Below are positions 1 to 8,320 of a stretch of DNA of 64,000 nt, one piece after another. Within the stretch, counting starts at the first letter, position 1. The number at the start of each line of letters is the position of its first letter. Source of the stretch: JBCBRD01 sp039819785. GTDB taxonomy: Bacteria > Pseudomonadota > Alphaproteobacteria > Rhizobiales > Hyphomicrobiaceae. The stretch spans positions 7,182-71,181 of the forward strand of contig JBCBRH010000020.1 in the NCBI GenBank assembly GCA_039819785.1, in the 5' to 3' direction. The translations under genes were made by a program, and so were the position numbers. A model generated the notes under the pieces. The model did no database searches. It was not told the origin of the DNA and saw only the letters and a list, made by a program, of their open reading frames with translations.

Positions 1-206
1 AGCCCGAGCGTTTTAGCAGCAGCAACCCGACCGTGTCCGGCAATGATCTCACCGTCACGATCAATGAGGACGGGGTTGTTGAAGCCGAATTCGCGGATGC
101 TGGCTGCAATCTGCGCGATCTGCTTGGGGCTGTGAGTTCGGGCGTTGCGAGCATAGGGCCGCAAATCGCCCGGTGGGACATTTATAATATTGAGGTTGGT
201 CGGCAC
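1..206 (-). CDS. ParB/Srx-like N-terminal domain protein, 5' part only (possible ParB-fused DNA modification methylase)
   Basis: Partial gene that leaves the window at base 1, so only about 68 N-terminal residues are visible. They read as a ParB-type nuclease domain: an opening INVPPGDLRPYARNARTHS segment, then IAASIREFGFNNPVLID and the box GEIIAGHGRVAAAKTLGL, which matches the conserved E-I-x-A-G-H-x-R core. Such domains open chromosome-partitioning proteins but also stand in front of DNA adenine methylases in phage-like contexts; the ARNARTHS stretch resembles the latter, which is inference. Start: GTG at 206 (or GTG at 212), with AAGAGAG just upstream; an in-frame stop lies just before it. 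It follows the unknown 168-aa gene on the same strand. Confidence 0.75.
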   Translation of the reverse strand, partial: MPTNLNIINVPPGDLRPYARNARTHSPKQIAQIAASIREFGFNNPVLIDRDGEIIAGHGRVAAAKTLG

Positions 207-327
207 GCGCACTCTCTTTCGTCAAACCACGGTTTGGATCTGACTTAGGCGAGCGTGCCGCCAATTACGTCCGGGAAGTTTTCGGGGAAATAGCCCGGAC
301 AGATTTGCCGCCGGGCAGGGGGTGGCC

Positions 328-825
328 TTAGCCGAGCTCACGCCCGACGCGCTGCGCGATTTCCTGGACCTGTTTCCAGGTCAGCATCGGTGCGAGCTTG
401 TGCCGGACCATCCTGGCCGCGCGCTCGGCGGGCGGCCCTTTCCACCAATCGGCCTCGCTGATCCCGGGCCAGCCAACGAGACCGACCGTTTGGCGCCGCC
501 GCTTGAGCCGTCGATGGATGCCGTAATATCTTGCCCAGATCACCATCTCACGTTTGATGACTTGCTTTGATTTCGGGCCACGCTTTTTTCGAGCGGTTCC
601 CTCCAGCCGACCCAGCAGGTGCTGACGAAAGTTTGCTGGCAACGGCTCGGTCAGTTCGGCCTCCAGCGCTCGCAACATCTCGTTGGCATCCAACCAATCA
701 GCGCCGCCTACAAGCTTGTCATCAAGACGGCGCAGTGGTGTTCTGACCGGCACTACGATCTGTGGGCGTATCGCTGCCGCCCGCTCGCCACGATCATCGC
801 TTGGCATTTTTTCCTTATCAACCAT
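328..825 (-). CDS. Conserved-looking hypothetical protein next to ParB-domain gene
   Basis: About 165 residues, basic and Trp-rich towards the C-terminus (IRRLKRRR-like basic stretch, SEADWWKGPP). I do not recognise the family. The basic helix-like middle (ARKKRGPKSKQVIKRE) would suit nucleic-acid binding, but that is only inference. The longest open frame begins at 885; I prefer the ATG at 825 (MVDKEKMPSDDRGE) because the extra 20 residues look uncharged and arbitrary, and there is no good ribosome site at either. The gene sits about 120 bases upstream of, and co-directional with, the ParB-domain gene, a pairing seen in integrated phage-like or defence-type segments. Confidence 0.5.
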   Translation of the reverse strand: MVDKEKMPSDDRGERAAAIRPQIVVPVRTPLRRLDDKLVGGADWLDANEMLRALEAELTEPLPANFRQHLLGRLEGTARKKRGPKSKQVIKREMVIWARYYGIHRRLKRRRQTVGLVGWPGISEADWWKGPPAERAARMVRHKLAPMLTWKQVQEIAQRVGRELG

Positions 826-1191
826 TAACCACCCGCGCTGCCCGTTAATGTTAGCAAGATGTAGGCCAAGGCGCGTGGTGCTCAAAACTATCGCAAATTC
901 AGCGCACCCTGTTCTTCGCTGTCGTTTCCCTACTCAAGCGGCAAGTTTGCCTGGACCGTGAATATATTTCTCTGTTCCGGCTTTAGGGAATTCACCTCGA
1001 AAGCCCCCAGTTTGCGGGGCTTCGCACGGCTCTAGCGCCGCCAAAATCGCGATTCTTCCCTGATAACAGGCAATTTGCCGCCAGAGACGGGTTCGCAGCT
1101 GACTGCCTCCACCGCCAACTAACTACTTGAAGTCGCTCACAAAAGCACGTTTTGACGCTGAATTCGAACTTCCCCCGGAGTGTCCGCGAGT

Positions 1192-1249
1192 ACCCACTGC
1201 GGACGCGCGGCTGAGCGCTGCTCAAGATCTGGCTTGGTCCGCAGTGGGT
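1192..1249. repeat. 13-bp perfect inverted repeat with 32-nt spacer
   Basis: ACCCACTGCGGAC at 1192-1204 is repeated as its exact reverse complement at 1237-1249. The spacer itself contains TGAGC-GCT-GCTCA, so the transcript of either strand could fold into a long two-part hairpin. No U-run follows on either side, so it does not look like a simple terminator. Confidence 0.7.
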
Positions 1250-1268
1250 CAAACTCGCCATTGACAGA

Positions 1269-1287
1269 CTGCTGATGTGTTCAGCAG
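1269..1287. repeat. 7-bp hairpin CTGCTGA-TGTGT-TCAGCAG
   Basis: Perfect 7-bp inverted repeat with a 5-nt loop, 20 bases after the longer inverted repeat at 1192-1249. Function unknown. Confidence 0.6.
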
Positions 1288-1815
1288 CTTGGCCCTCAGC
1301 AAGAGACGTCATGGCCTCTTAGTTCGGTTTGCTCACTCGGGCCAGTTTCGGAAGTCAATCGGTTTTCCCCTCAGAGGTTTGCTCGATCATGCCGTGAGAT
1401 TCTAGTCCCGGGCCATGGTCACCTGTCACTGGACCCTATCGGCCTGACATTGGTGACGCTGGAGCCCAGACACCTTGGGGCATCCTACGCAGCCATCCCC
1501 TAGGTCCAAACGGAACATCAAGGGGCGGCTGCAACTGATAGCCCTGGCCGTTTGTTCGGCCGAAGGCATCTGGAGAACTGGATTTGAAGGGGCAGGTCGC
1601 GCTCCGGACCGGGCGGCGCTCGCGCCGGGTCGCACTTGCTACCTTAGCCCTTCATGCTTGGTCCGTTGTTCGAACTTATTCTCTGCTAGTCTCTTGTGGA
1701 CTTCGATCCGTTGCCCTTGTCGGGTGATCTGACCGTGTTTGAGTGAGCCCTTGTAACTGAGCGGACTTAGGGCCATTTACACGCTACGAGTTTTGGCCAC
1801 ATGTTCAGGGCTGTT

Positions 1816-1834
1816 GCGCCCGTTAGCCGGGCGC
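1816..1834 (+). promoter_or_regulatory. Hairpin in the leader of the cold-shock gene
   Basis: GCGCCCG-TTAGC-CGGGCGC, a perfect 7-bp GC stem about 95 bases upstream of the cold-shock ATG, followed by a smaller GCGCA/TGCGC stem near 1875-1890. Cold-shock mRNAs of the CspA family commonly have long structured leaders that act as temperature switches; assignment of that role here is inference from position only. Confidence 0.4.
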
Positions 1835-1929
1835 TCGTTCAGATCCCATCCAAAAGTCGAACATCGATCCGGGTTGCGCATTGTGCGCGGCCTGAGTTCG
1901 CATTGACGTAACAAACTGAAAGAAAACTT

Positions 1930-2139
1930 ATGCAATCAGGTACTGTGAAATTCTATAATTCCCAAAAAGGTTTCGGCTTCATTGCGCCGGACGATGGCGG
2001 CAACGATGTCTTTGTCCACGCGACAGCCCTCGAGCGCGCAGGCATGCGGGAACTGAACGAAGGCCAGAAAGTCTCATTCAACACTGAGACAGACAGCCGT
2101 TCGGGCAAACTGGCTGTTGGTACAATCGCCGACGCGTGA
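1930..2139 (+). CDS. CspA-family cold-shock protein
   Basis: 69 residues, the usual size of a single cold-shock domain. It begins MQSGTVKFYNSQKGFGFIAP, containing the RNP1 motif KGFGFI; RNP2 follows as DVFVHATAL. These aromatic residues bind single-stranded RNA or DNA, so the protein is expected to act as an RNA chaperone in the cytoplasm. The gene is monocistronic, with a long structured leader and a good terminator immediately downstream. The ribosome site is weak (GAAAGAAAACTT before ATG). Which csp paralogue it is cannot be told from one copy. Confidence 0.93.
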   Translation: MQSGTVKFYNSQKGFGFIAPDDGGNDVFVHATALERAGMRELNEGQKVSFNTETDSRSGKLAVGTIADA

Positions 2140-2173
2140 CCGTCGCGGGTGACATCACTTTAGGATTTCGAAC

Positions 2174-2200
2174 ATGGCCGCCCTTTGAGGTGGCCATTTT
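2174..2200 (+). terminator. Rho-independent terminator of the cold-shock gene
   Basis: ATGGCCGCC (2174-2182) pairs with GGTGGCCAT (2189-2197) through nine pairs including one G-U, with a 6-nt loop, followed by TTTT. It lies 34 bases after the cold-shock stop codon. Confidence 0.75.
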
Positions 2201-2410
2201 CATGTGTGCCGTTCCCGCCCGTGCTGTTGGCCTCAGACGTTGGCCTGCCGGGCAAATGTCGGGGCCTTTGCCAAGGACTACTGCCCTAATCAAGTCTCTG
2301 TATTGCTTGCGAAATCCATTTCCTTCGAGCTTGTCCATCTCGATTTTCAAGGTGGATATCTGGGGAGCCATTTGGTGGCTACTACTGACGACGGGGCGAA
2401 AAGTCTGAGC

Positions 2411-2428
2411 TGTCATATTTTATAGACA
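2411..2428. promoter_or_regulatory. PpsR/CrtJ-type operator upstream of bchH
   Basis: TGT-CATATTTTATAG-ACA fits TGT-N12-ACA exactly, the operator of the redox- and light-responsive repressor PpsR (CrtJ) of purple bacteria. It lies about 240 bases upstream of bchH. A second exact copy stands between bchG and bciA, which supports the call. Confidence 0.75.
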
Positions 2429-2451
2429 TTTATTAGCGTCAACTTTGCTTG

Positions 2452-2470
2452 ACACACGGCTAACCTGTGT
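2452..2470. repeat. Inverted repeat ACACA-N9-TGTGT in the bchH promoter region
   Basis: Perfect 5-bp arms around CGGCTAACC, overlapping the TTGACA hexamer. Orientation of the ACA/TGT arms is the reverse of the PpsR consensus. A second operator is possible; no known regulator is claimed. Confidence 0.4.
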
Positions 2471-2668
2471 TGCACCATTGCCCAGACACGGCGGGCGTTG
2501 TGGTGGGCCGAACCTCCTATTTTGCGTCCAAAGCCGGAGCGAACCACAAAGGGCAACGCGCATGGCTGTCGACATAGGGCTGAAGCGCCGGGCGCTCCCA
2601 TCGGTAAACACCCGATTGTTTGATGGCGGTTTGGCCGGAATTGAGCAAGGCAGCCTAGGCAGTACAAG

Positions 2669-5600
2669 ATGACATTGGCAGAGACGCACACAGGCGTGAA
2701 AGTCGCAATTGTAACGCTGGACCGGCATCTTTCAGCTTCCGTTGCACGGGCCTGCGAGGTCTTGGGCGACGATTTCCCAGGCATCAAAATCTCGTTGCAT
2801 GCTGGTGCTGAATGGGCCAGTGACCGGCAAGCGCTGGAAACCGCGAAATCAGCTGTCTTGAATGCTGATATCGTTGTCTGCTGCATGTTGTTTATTGATG
2901 ATCAGGTTCAGGCGATCCTGCCTGCCTTGAAGGCGCGCCGCGATCATTGCTCGGCTATGATGTGCTGTGTTTCGGCATCGGAGATCGTTCAGCTGACCCG
3001 GATGGGCAAGCTCGATATGACGGCCGAGCAAAAAGGCCCGATGGCGCTGCTCAAAAAGCTTCGCGGGAAGAGCAAGCCTGGGTCCAAAAAGCAGACAAGC
3101 GGCGCTGGGCAAATGGCCATGCTGCGGCGTCTTCCAAAGTTGCTGAAATACATCCCGGGTACGGCGCAGGATCTGCGGATCTATTTTCTGATCATGCAAT
3201 ACTGGCTGTCGGGCTCGGATGAGAACGTCGTCAACATGTTGCGGATGCTGGCGCTCAAATACGTCACCAAGGCCCCGATCCATCAGGTGCCAGCGCCCGT
3301 GGAGTACCCCGAAGTCGGTGTCTATCACCCCCGTCTTCCTGACCGGATGTCTGAGACGCCAGAGGTTTTGCCGGCCCAAGGGCGTAACGGGACCGTCGGC
3401 CTCTTGCTGCTCAGGTCTTATGTGCTCGCCAACGATGCGCGCCATTATGATGGTGCGATAGCGGCGCTGGAAGCGCAGGGACTAAATGTTGTCCCTGCTT
3501 TCGCCACGGGTCTCGATTCGCGTCCGGCGATTGAAAAGTTCTTTATCAAAGACGGAATGGCCACGGTGGATGCTGTTGTCTCCCTGACGGGCTTTTCGCT
3601 CGTTGGCGGACCAGCGTACAACGATGCGGCAGCTGCCGAAGAGATCCTGAGCACGCTGGACGTGCCTTACGTTGCCGCCCATGCGCTTGAATTCCAATCC
3701 CTTGAGGAGTGGAGCGCGGATGGGCGCGGGTTGTCCCCCATCGAGGCGACCATCATGGTGGCGATCCCAGAAATCGACGGGGCGACGACGCCGTCGGTTT
3801 TCGGCGGGCGTTCAAGTTCCGGGACAGGCCGATGCCAGGGCTGCGATCGTAGCTGTGATTTCAGTGGCGGTGCCTCATCGCGTGATATGAATGTCTGTGC
3901 GGAACGGGCTGAAAAATTGGCTGAGCGGGTTGCCAAGATGGTGCAGCTGCGCCGCTCTGAACGTGCGGACCGACGCATTGCGGTCACGCTGTTTAACTTC
4001 CCGCCCAATGCCGGGGCGACTGGCACGGCGGCCTACATGTCTGTGTTTGAAAGCCTTTATCAGACGTTGCTGGTATTGAAGGCAGCAGGATACGATGTCG
4101 ACGTTCCAGCGGACGTTGATGCGTTGCGGTCCCGGGTGCTTGAAGGCAATGCCCAACAGTTGGGCCAGGACGCAAATGTGCATGCGCGGATTTCGGCTGA
4201 TGATCATGTCAGGCGGGAGCCCTACCTTGATGATATCGAGGCGCAATGGGGCCCTGCACCTGGGAAACAGCTGAGCAACGGCCGTGACATCTATATTCTG
4301 GGTGAGCGTTTCGGCAACGTTTTCGTCGGTATCCAGCCTGGTTTCGGTTATGAAGGTGACCCGATGCGGTTGCTCTTCGAGAAGGGCTTTTCGCCAACCC
4401 ACGCGTTCAGCGCCTACTACCGCTGGGTGCGCGAGGACTTCGATGCCCATGCTGTGCTGCATTTTGGGACCCATGGCGCGCTTGAGTTTATGCCGGGTAA
4501 ACAGTGCGGCCTTGGGGCTGCCGACTGGCCGGACCGATTGATCGGCAACCTGCCGAACATCTATCTTTACGCGGCCAACAATCCATCGGAAGGCGCGCTT
4601 GCCAAACGACGTGCCAACGCGACACTGGTCAGCTATATGACGCCGCCGCTTGCTGCGGCAGGACTTTACCGGGGCTTGGTCGATCTCAAGTCAACGCTTG
4701 AGCGCTGGCGGGCTGCCCCACCTGATGCGGTCCAGGAGCGGGCCGATCTGGTCGAACTGATCCAGGCGCAGGCCGCCCAAGTGGATCTTGCAGAGGCCGA
4801 ACCGGCATGGGCCGATCCAGAATCCGAGGCCAGCAGCTTAGCGGTCAAGATCCTGGAGCTTGAATACGAACTGATCCCGCATGGTTTGCATGTGGTCGGT
4901 GAACCCATTAACGAGGAAGGGCGCGTCGACATGTTGTCGGCGATGTCAGAGGCGGCCTACGGCGTTGTCATGCCGCGTGAAGCATTGATTGCGCTTGTGG
5001 CTGGCGAGAGACCAGAGGATGTCGCCAGGGTCCACGAAGTGGATGCAGAGGTTCTGAGAAAGCTTTGCGATACTGACAAGCTGTTGACCACGGAAACCGA
5101 GCTTCCTGGATTGATTGCCGCTCTCGATGGGCGTTTCATCCGGCCAGCTCCAGGTGGCGACATCGTTCGGACGCCAGACGTCTTGCCAACCGGGCGCAAT
5201 GTCCATGGGTTTGATCCGTTCCGCATCCCGTCCACGTTCGCAATGCAGGATGGCGCTAAGCAGGCTCAGCGCTTGATCGACACGCACATGTCAACCGGTG
5301 CGCCGATGCCGCGCACGGTGGCCATGGTGCTTTGGGGGGCGGATAACCTGAAGTCTGAAGGCGGACCGATGGCGCAGGCTCTTGCGCTGATGGGCGCCAA
5401 GCCGCGCTTTGATAATTATGGTCGGGTCTGTGGTGCTGAATTGGTGCCGTTGGAAGAGCTGAGACGGCCGCGCATCGATGTCATGGCGACGCTTTCTGGT
5501 ATTTTCCGAGATCTGTTGCCATTGCAGACACGGCTTCTGGCGGAAGCGGCGTGGCTTGCGGCTTCGGCTGATGAACCTGCCGAGGCCAACTTCATTCGTG

Positions 5601-6382
5601 CGCATGCCATGGCCCATATGGCGCAGAATGGATGTGATCTTGAGACGGCTGCGTTGCGCGTCTTCTCCAATGCCGACGGTGCTTATGGCTCGAACGTCAA
5701 CATGCTGGTGGACAGTGGAGCGTGGAGCGAAGAAGACGAATTGGCGGATGCCTACACCAAGCGGAAGTGTTTTGCCTACGGCCGCGATGGGGTGGCCAAC
5801 ACGCAGCCTGACCTGCTGAAGAGTGTGCTCAGTAAAGTCGATCTGGCGTATCAAAATCTGGAGTCGGTTGAACTCGGGGTCACGACGATCGATCACTACT
5901 TCGATACGCTGGGCGGAATTGGCCGGGCGGTGAAGTGTGCCAAAGGGGAAGCGGCTCCGACCTACATTGGTGATCAGACCCGCGGTGAAGGCAAAGTCAG
6001 AACGCTTTCTGAGCAGGTCGCGCTGGAGACACGGACACGGACGCTCAACCCGAAATGGTTTGAAGGCATGTTGAACCACGGCCATGAGGGTGTCCGGCAG
6101 ATTGAGGCGCAGTTGACGAACACGGTGGGTTGGTCTGCGACGACCGGCGAAGTGGAGCCGTGGGTTTATCAGCGGATGACGGAGACATTCGTTCTTGATG
6201 AGGCTATGCGCAAGCGGCTGGCTGATCTCAATCCGAAAGCGTCGGCACGCATGGCCAACCGGCTGATTGAAGCGCACGAACGCAATTATTGGTCGCCTGA
6301 TCCTGAAACGCTTGAAGCGCTGATCCAGGCTGGTGAGGAGCTGGAAGACCGGCTTGAAGGGATTGAGACGGTGGCGGCCTAA
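2669..6382 (+). CDS. bchH: Magnesium chelatase subunit H (BchH)
   Basis: 1,237 residues, normal for the large porphyrin-binding subunit that with BchI and BchD inserts Mg2+ into protoporphyrin IX, the first committed step of bacteriochlorophyll synthesis. Recognisable blocks: an N-terminal domain with EQKGPMALLKKLRGKS near residues 120-135, the Cys-rich GRCQGCDRSC near 386-395 typical of bacterial BchH, LFNFPPNAGATGTAAY near 435, and the catalytic-core GTHGALEFMPGKQ near 598-612. It is distinguished from the related CobN (present further on) by these BchH-specific blocks. BchI and BchD are not in this window. Upstream lies a PpsR-type site; downstream a strong hairpin ends the transcript, so bchH is probably monocistronic here. 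The ribosome site is weak. Confidence 0.97.
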   Translation: MTLAETHTGVKVAIVTLDRHLSASVARACEVLGDDFPGIKISLHAGAEWASDRQALETAKSAVLNADIVVCCMLFIDDQVQAILPALKARRDHCSAMMCCVSASEIVQLTRMGKLDMTAEQKGPMALLKKLRGKSKPGSKKQTSGAGQMAMLRRLPKLLKYIPGTAQDLRIYFLIMQYWLSGSDENVVNMLRMLALKYVTKAPIHQVPAPVEYPEVGVYHPRLPDRMSETPEVLPAQGRNGTVGLLLLRSYVLANDARHYDGAIAALEAQGLNVVPAFATGLDSRPAIEKFFIKDGMATVDAVVSLTGFSLVGGPAYNDAAAAEEILSTLDVPYVAAHALEFQSLEEWSADGRGLSPIEATIMVAIPEIDGATTPSVFGGRSSSGTGRCQGCDRSCDFSGGASSRDMNVCAERAEKLAERVAKMVQLRRSERADRRIAVTLFNFPPNAGATGTAAYMSVFESLYQTLLVLKAAGYDVDVPADVDALRSRVLEGNAQQLGQDANVHARISADDHVRREPYLDDIEAQWGPAPGKQLSNGRDIYILGERFGNVFVGIQPGFGYEGDPMRLLFEKGFSPTHAFSAYYRWVREDFDAHAVLHFGTHGALEFMPGKQCGLGAADWPDRLIGNLPNIYLYAANNPSEGALAKRRANATLVSYMTPPLAAAGLYRGLVDLKSTLERWRAAPPDAVQERADLVELIQAQAAQVDLAEAEPAWADPESEASSLAVKILELEYELIPHGLHVVGEPINEEGRVDMLSAMSEAAYGVVMPREALIALVAGERPEDVARVHEVDAEVLRKLCDTDKLLTTETELPGLIAALDGRFIRPAPGGDIVRTPDVLPTGRNVHGFDPFRIPSTFAMQDGAKQAQRLIDTHMSTGAPMPRTVAMVLWGADNLKSEGGPMAQALALMGAKPRFDNYGRVCGAELVPLEELRRPRIDVMATLSGIFRDLLPLQTRLLAEAAWLAASADEPAEANFIRAHAMAHMAQNGCDLETAALRVFSNADGAYGSNVNMLVDSGAWSEEDELADAYTKRKCFAYGRDGVANTQPDLLKSVLSKVDLAYQNLESVELGVTTIDHYFDTLGGIGRAVKCAKGEAAPTYIGDQTRGEGKVRTLSEQVALETRTRTLNPKWFEGMLNHGHEGVRQIEAQLTNTVGWSATTGEVEPWVYQRMTETFVLDEAMRKRLADLNPKASARMANRLIEAHERNYWSPDPETLEALIQAGEELEDRLEGIETVAA

Positions 6383-6402
6383 CGGTCCCGGTCGTCATCA
6401 TT

Positions 6403-6445
6403 GCCCCCGTGACGTCTGGATGAGGCTTTCGGCTTCGTCGGGGGC
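6403..6445 (+). terminator. Hairpin terminator after bchH
   Basis: GCCCCC (6403-6408) plus GACG (6411-6414) pair with CGTC (6436-6439) plus GGGGGC (6440-6445), a 10-bp GC-rich stem with a 2-nt bulge and a 21-nt loop. Only a weak pyrimidine run (CTTCC) follows. It also separates bchH from the convergent DUF1499 gene. Confidence 0.55.
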
Positions 6446-6585
6446 CTTCCTGAAATTCATATTGTGATGGATGTCCGGAGAGCCTCCCGTGCGTCACGCG
6501 TGCGGCAATGGCGTCCGGGCCTGATTGCGTTTATCGACTGCCGTTTTCAGGCATCCATCATTGTTTGTTATGCCACTGCAAAACA

Positions 6586-7104
6586 CTACTCAACGGGCCG
6601 GATTTGCGCGGACAATTTTGTGAGCCACCTCGTGATGCGGGCTTTGTTTGCGCCCATGTCGCTGTGGCCGATCTGAGAGCGTGAATAGATGGCGAGCGAC
6701 GACTGTCCATCCGGTTGATCCAAGAATTTCACGACGACGGTGTCTGGGAAGCCGAGCCACTGCGTCCGCTGGATGTAGCGGTCGGTCAGCGTGTTGTTGT
6801 TTGTCTCAACTGCGGTTATGCGGGGTTCGGATGCGATGACCTTGGCGAATGCGGTTCTCAGATCAGCGGCTGGTGCCGGGTAGCTCGCAGTTGTGATGTC
6901 AGTTGGCGCTTTACATAGGTCTGGCGGACAGGCCAAGGCATCATTGGGTGACGCGCGCCGCTCCAATTGCTCGAACGACACGGGGCCCAGGTCGGGATCG
7001 CCGAAGACGCGCCAAAAACGATCCGCGCCGAGTAGCAAAAGCGCTAGGGCCACAGCTACGATCAGCAGGACCAGACCGGTCGCAATGAAGGTCAGGGTTT
7101 TCAT
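6586..7104 (-). CDS. DUF1499 family membrane-anchored protein
   Basis: 172 residues. Residues about 7-27 form one hydrophobic helix (FIATGLVLLIVAVALALLLL), the rest is predicted to lie outside the cytoplasmic membrane. The C-terminal half shows the DUF1499 pattern: QRTQWLGFPDTVVVKFLD, then SSLAIYSRSQIGHSDMGANK, then RITRWLTKL. Function of the family is unknown; members occur in proteobacteria and photosynthetic eukaryotes. It follows bchG by about 45 bases on the same strand and is probably cotranscribed, which suggests but does not prove a link to the photosynthetic membrane. Confidence 0.85.
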   Translation of the reverse strand: MKTLTFIATGLVLLIVAVALALLLLGADRFWRVFGDPDLGPVSFEQLERRASPNDALACPPDLCKAPTDITTASYPAPAADLRTAFAKVIASEPRITAVETNNNTLTDRYIQRTQWLGFPDTVVVKFLDQPDGQSSLAIYSRSQIGHSDMGANKARITRWLTKLSAQIRPVE

Positions 7105-7149
7105 TTCTGGTGTCGCCTTTTGATTTGCTGCCGGCTGCGAACGAAAACA

Positions 7150-8055
7150 CTAGCCGCCAGATAGACTTCGGGCGGCGAAGGCGCTTGCCATCATTCCGAA
7201 CACAAACAGCGGAACGCCGAAACCGCTGTACCAGATGGCATTTGCGATCGGTGCGCGAAGGAAGTGTCGCATCATCATGAGTTGTCCGACGACAAATGCT
7301 GCGACTATGGCGGCTGGAATGCTCTGGCCCCAAACGATCAACAGGCCGATGATGCCCAACTGTGGGGCAATCATGATCGCGCAAGCAACCTGTGCTGCCC
7401 GGTCAGGTCCGAGTGAAACCGGCAAAGAGCGGATGCCCATTTCACGGTCGCCCTTGATGGCTTTGAAGTCGTTCAAGGTCATAATGCCGTGGGCGCCGAT
7501 GCTGTAAAGAAACGCCAGAATGAGGATTTCATTGGCTGGCAAGGCGCCGCCGAGCATGGCGGCTGCACCTGTCACCCAGGCGAGGCCCTCATAGGAAAAC
7601 CCACAGGCTGCGTTTCCCCACCAGCCATTCTGCTTCAGTCGAAGGGGAGGTGCGCTGTAGGCCCACGCGAGCGTCAGCCCGATCATGGTGGCAACCAGGA
7701 CCCAGGTGCCGAGCAGAGCGGCAACGAGCAAAGACAGCACCGACCAGATTCCAGCAATGTGCAGTCCCCAAAGGCCAGGAACGCGACCCGATGGGATCGG
7801 GCGATGGGGTTCGTTGATGGCGTCCACATGGCGGTCATGCCAGTCGTTGATGGCTTGGCTCATGGCGCACACCAGCGGCCCAGCGAGCAGCATGCCGAGA
7901 AGTGCTGTCGTCCAGTTCTCGAGAATGGGTACGCCCGATGAGACAACGCCACATGCGAACGCCCACATGGGCGGGAACCATGTGATGGGTTTGAGAAGTT
8001 CCAGGACGGCTGATGGTGCTGGGTAGGCGTGTGTGCCTGCCGGCGGTGTTGTCAT
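7150..8055 (-). CDS. bchG: Bacteriochlorophyll a synthase (BchG)
   Basis: 301 residues from the chosen ATG. UbiA-superfamily polyprenyltransferase that esterifies bacteriochlorophyllide a with geranylgeranyl or phytyl diphosphate in the membrane. Evidence: the start LLKPITWFPPMWAFACG is characteristic of BchG; the prenyl-diphosphate/Mg2+ motif NDWHDRHVDAINEPHRP lies near residues 70-86 and the second Asp motif LNDFKAIKGDRE near 194-205; eight or nine hydrophobic helices are visible. The open frame extends to 8097, but MTTPPAGTHAYP at 8055 fits the family's length better. Divergent from bciA across a PpsR-type site, and followed by the DUF1499 gene. The usual partner bchP is not adjacent. Confidence 0.95.
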   Translation of the reverse strand: MTTPPAGTHAYPAPSAVLELLKPITWFPPMWAFACGVVSSGVPILENWTTALLGMLLAGPLVCAMSQAINDWHDRHVDAINEPHRPIPSGRVPGLWGLHIAGIWSVLSLLVAALLGTWVLVATMIGLTLAWAYSAPPLRLKQNGWWGNAACGFSYEGLAWVTGAAAMLGGALPANEILILAFLYSIGAHGIMTLNDFKAIKGDREMGIRSLPVSLGPDRAAQVACAIMIAPQLGIIGLLIVWGQSIPAAIVAAFVVGQLMMMRHFLRAPIANAIWYSGFGVPLFVFGMMASAFAARSLSGG

Positions 8056-8179
8056 CGTTATTTGCGCTGTCCCTCGACACGTTGCGCCACTTGGCAAAGT
8101 GGCGCCATCGGTTTGGTTTCGCCCCGATCGTCTTTACGGGCTCTATCGTTCTGTCACTTCACATGATCCGCCATGTCTT

Positions 8180-8197
8180 TGTCAATCAAGGTTGACA
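8180..8197. promoter_or_regulatory. PpsR/CrtJ-type operator between bchG and bciA
   Basis: TGT-CAATCAAGGTTG-ACA fits TGT-N12-ACA exactly and is further symmetrical (TGTCAA/TTGACA arms). Each arm also forms a TTGACA -35 hexamer, one per strand, so a bound repressor would cover both divergent promoters. ACATG-N6-CATGT lies directly beside it at 8161-8176. Confidence 0.8.
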
Positions 8198-8320
8198 CCA
8201 GGCGTGGTGCTAGCGAAGAAGACGTCAAGACCCGGAAGGCGGCCTGGCGAGATTGGTCGTTCGGTTGCCCCCTGCTGCTGACGGGTCGATCCTCGAACAG
8301 CCTGAGCGCCACCATCGGTC

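Larger units (their letters stand above)
826..1929. other. Gene-free stretch, rich in short hairpins
   Basis: No open frame here has convincing protein character. It holds a 7-bp hairpin (1001-1007 with 1016-1022), a 13-bp perfect inverted repeat (1192-1249), a 7-bp hairpin (1269-1287) and a GC-rich hairpin in the leader of the cold-shock gene (1816-1834). No tRNA or rRNA was recognised. A structured small RNA is possible but not shown. Confidence 0.5.
2201..2668 (+). promoter_or_regulatory. bchH upstream region
   Basis: No convincing gene. The stretch holds a PpsR-type palindrome (2411-2428), a TTGACA hexamer at 2449-2454 that could be a -35 box without a clear -10, and an ACACA-N9-TGTGT inverted repeat (2452-2470). 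The transcript leader would be around 200 bases. A 75-codon open frame ends in an ATGA overlap with bchH but its sequence looks random. Confidence 0.5.

Noticed and set aside
992..1312. 106-codon frame on the minus strand in the hairpin-rich region
   Set aside because: Spans the inverted repeats, has no ribosome site and no protein-like composition.
2445..2672. 75-codon frame ending in an ATGA overlap with bchH (possible leader peptide)
   Set aside because: The overlap is suggestive, but composition looks random, it runs through the promoter-like sequence, and no ribosome site is seen.
5291..6277. 328-codon open frame on the minus strand inside bchH
   Set aside because: Fully inside a well-identified gene; Arg/His/Pro-rich shadow frame of GC-rich coding sequence.
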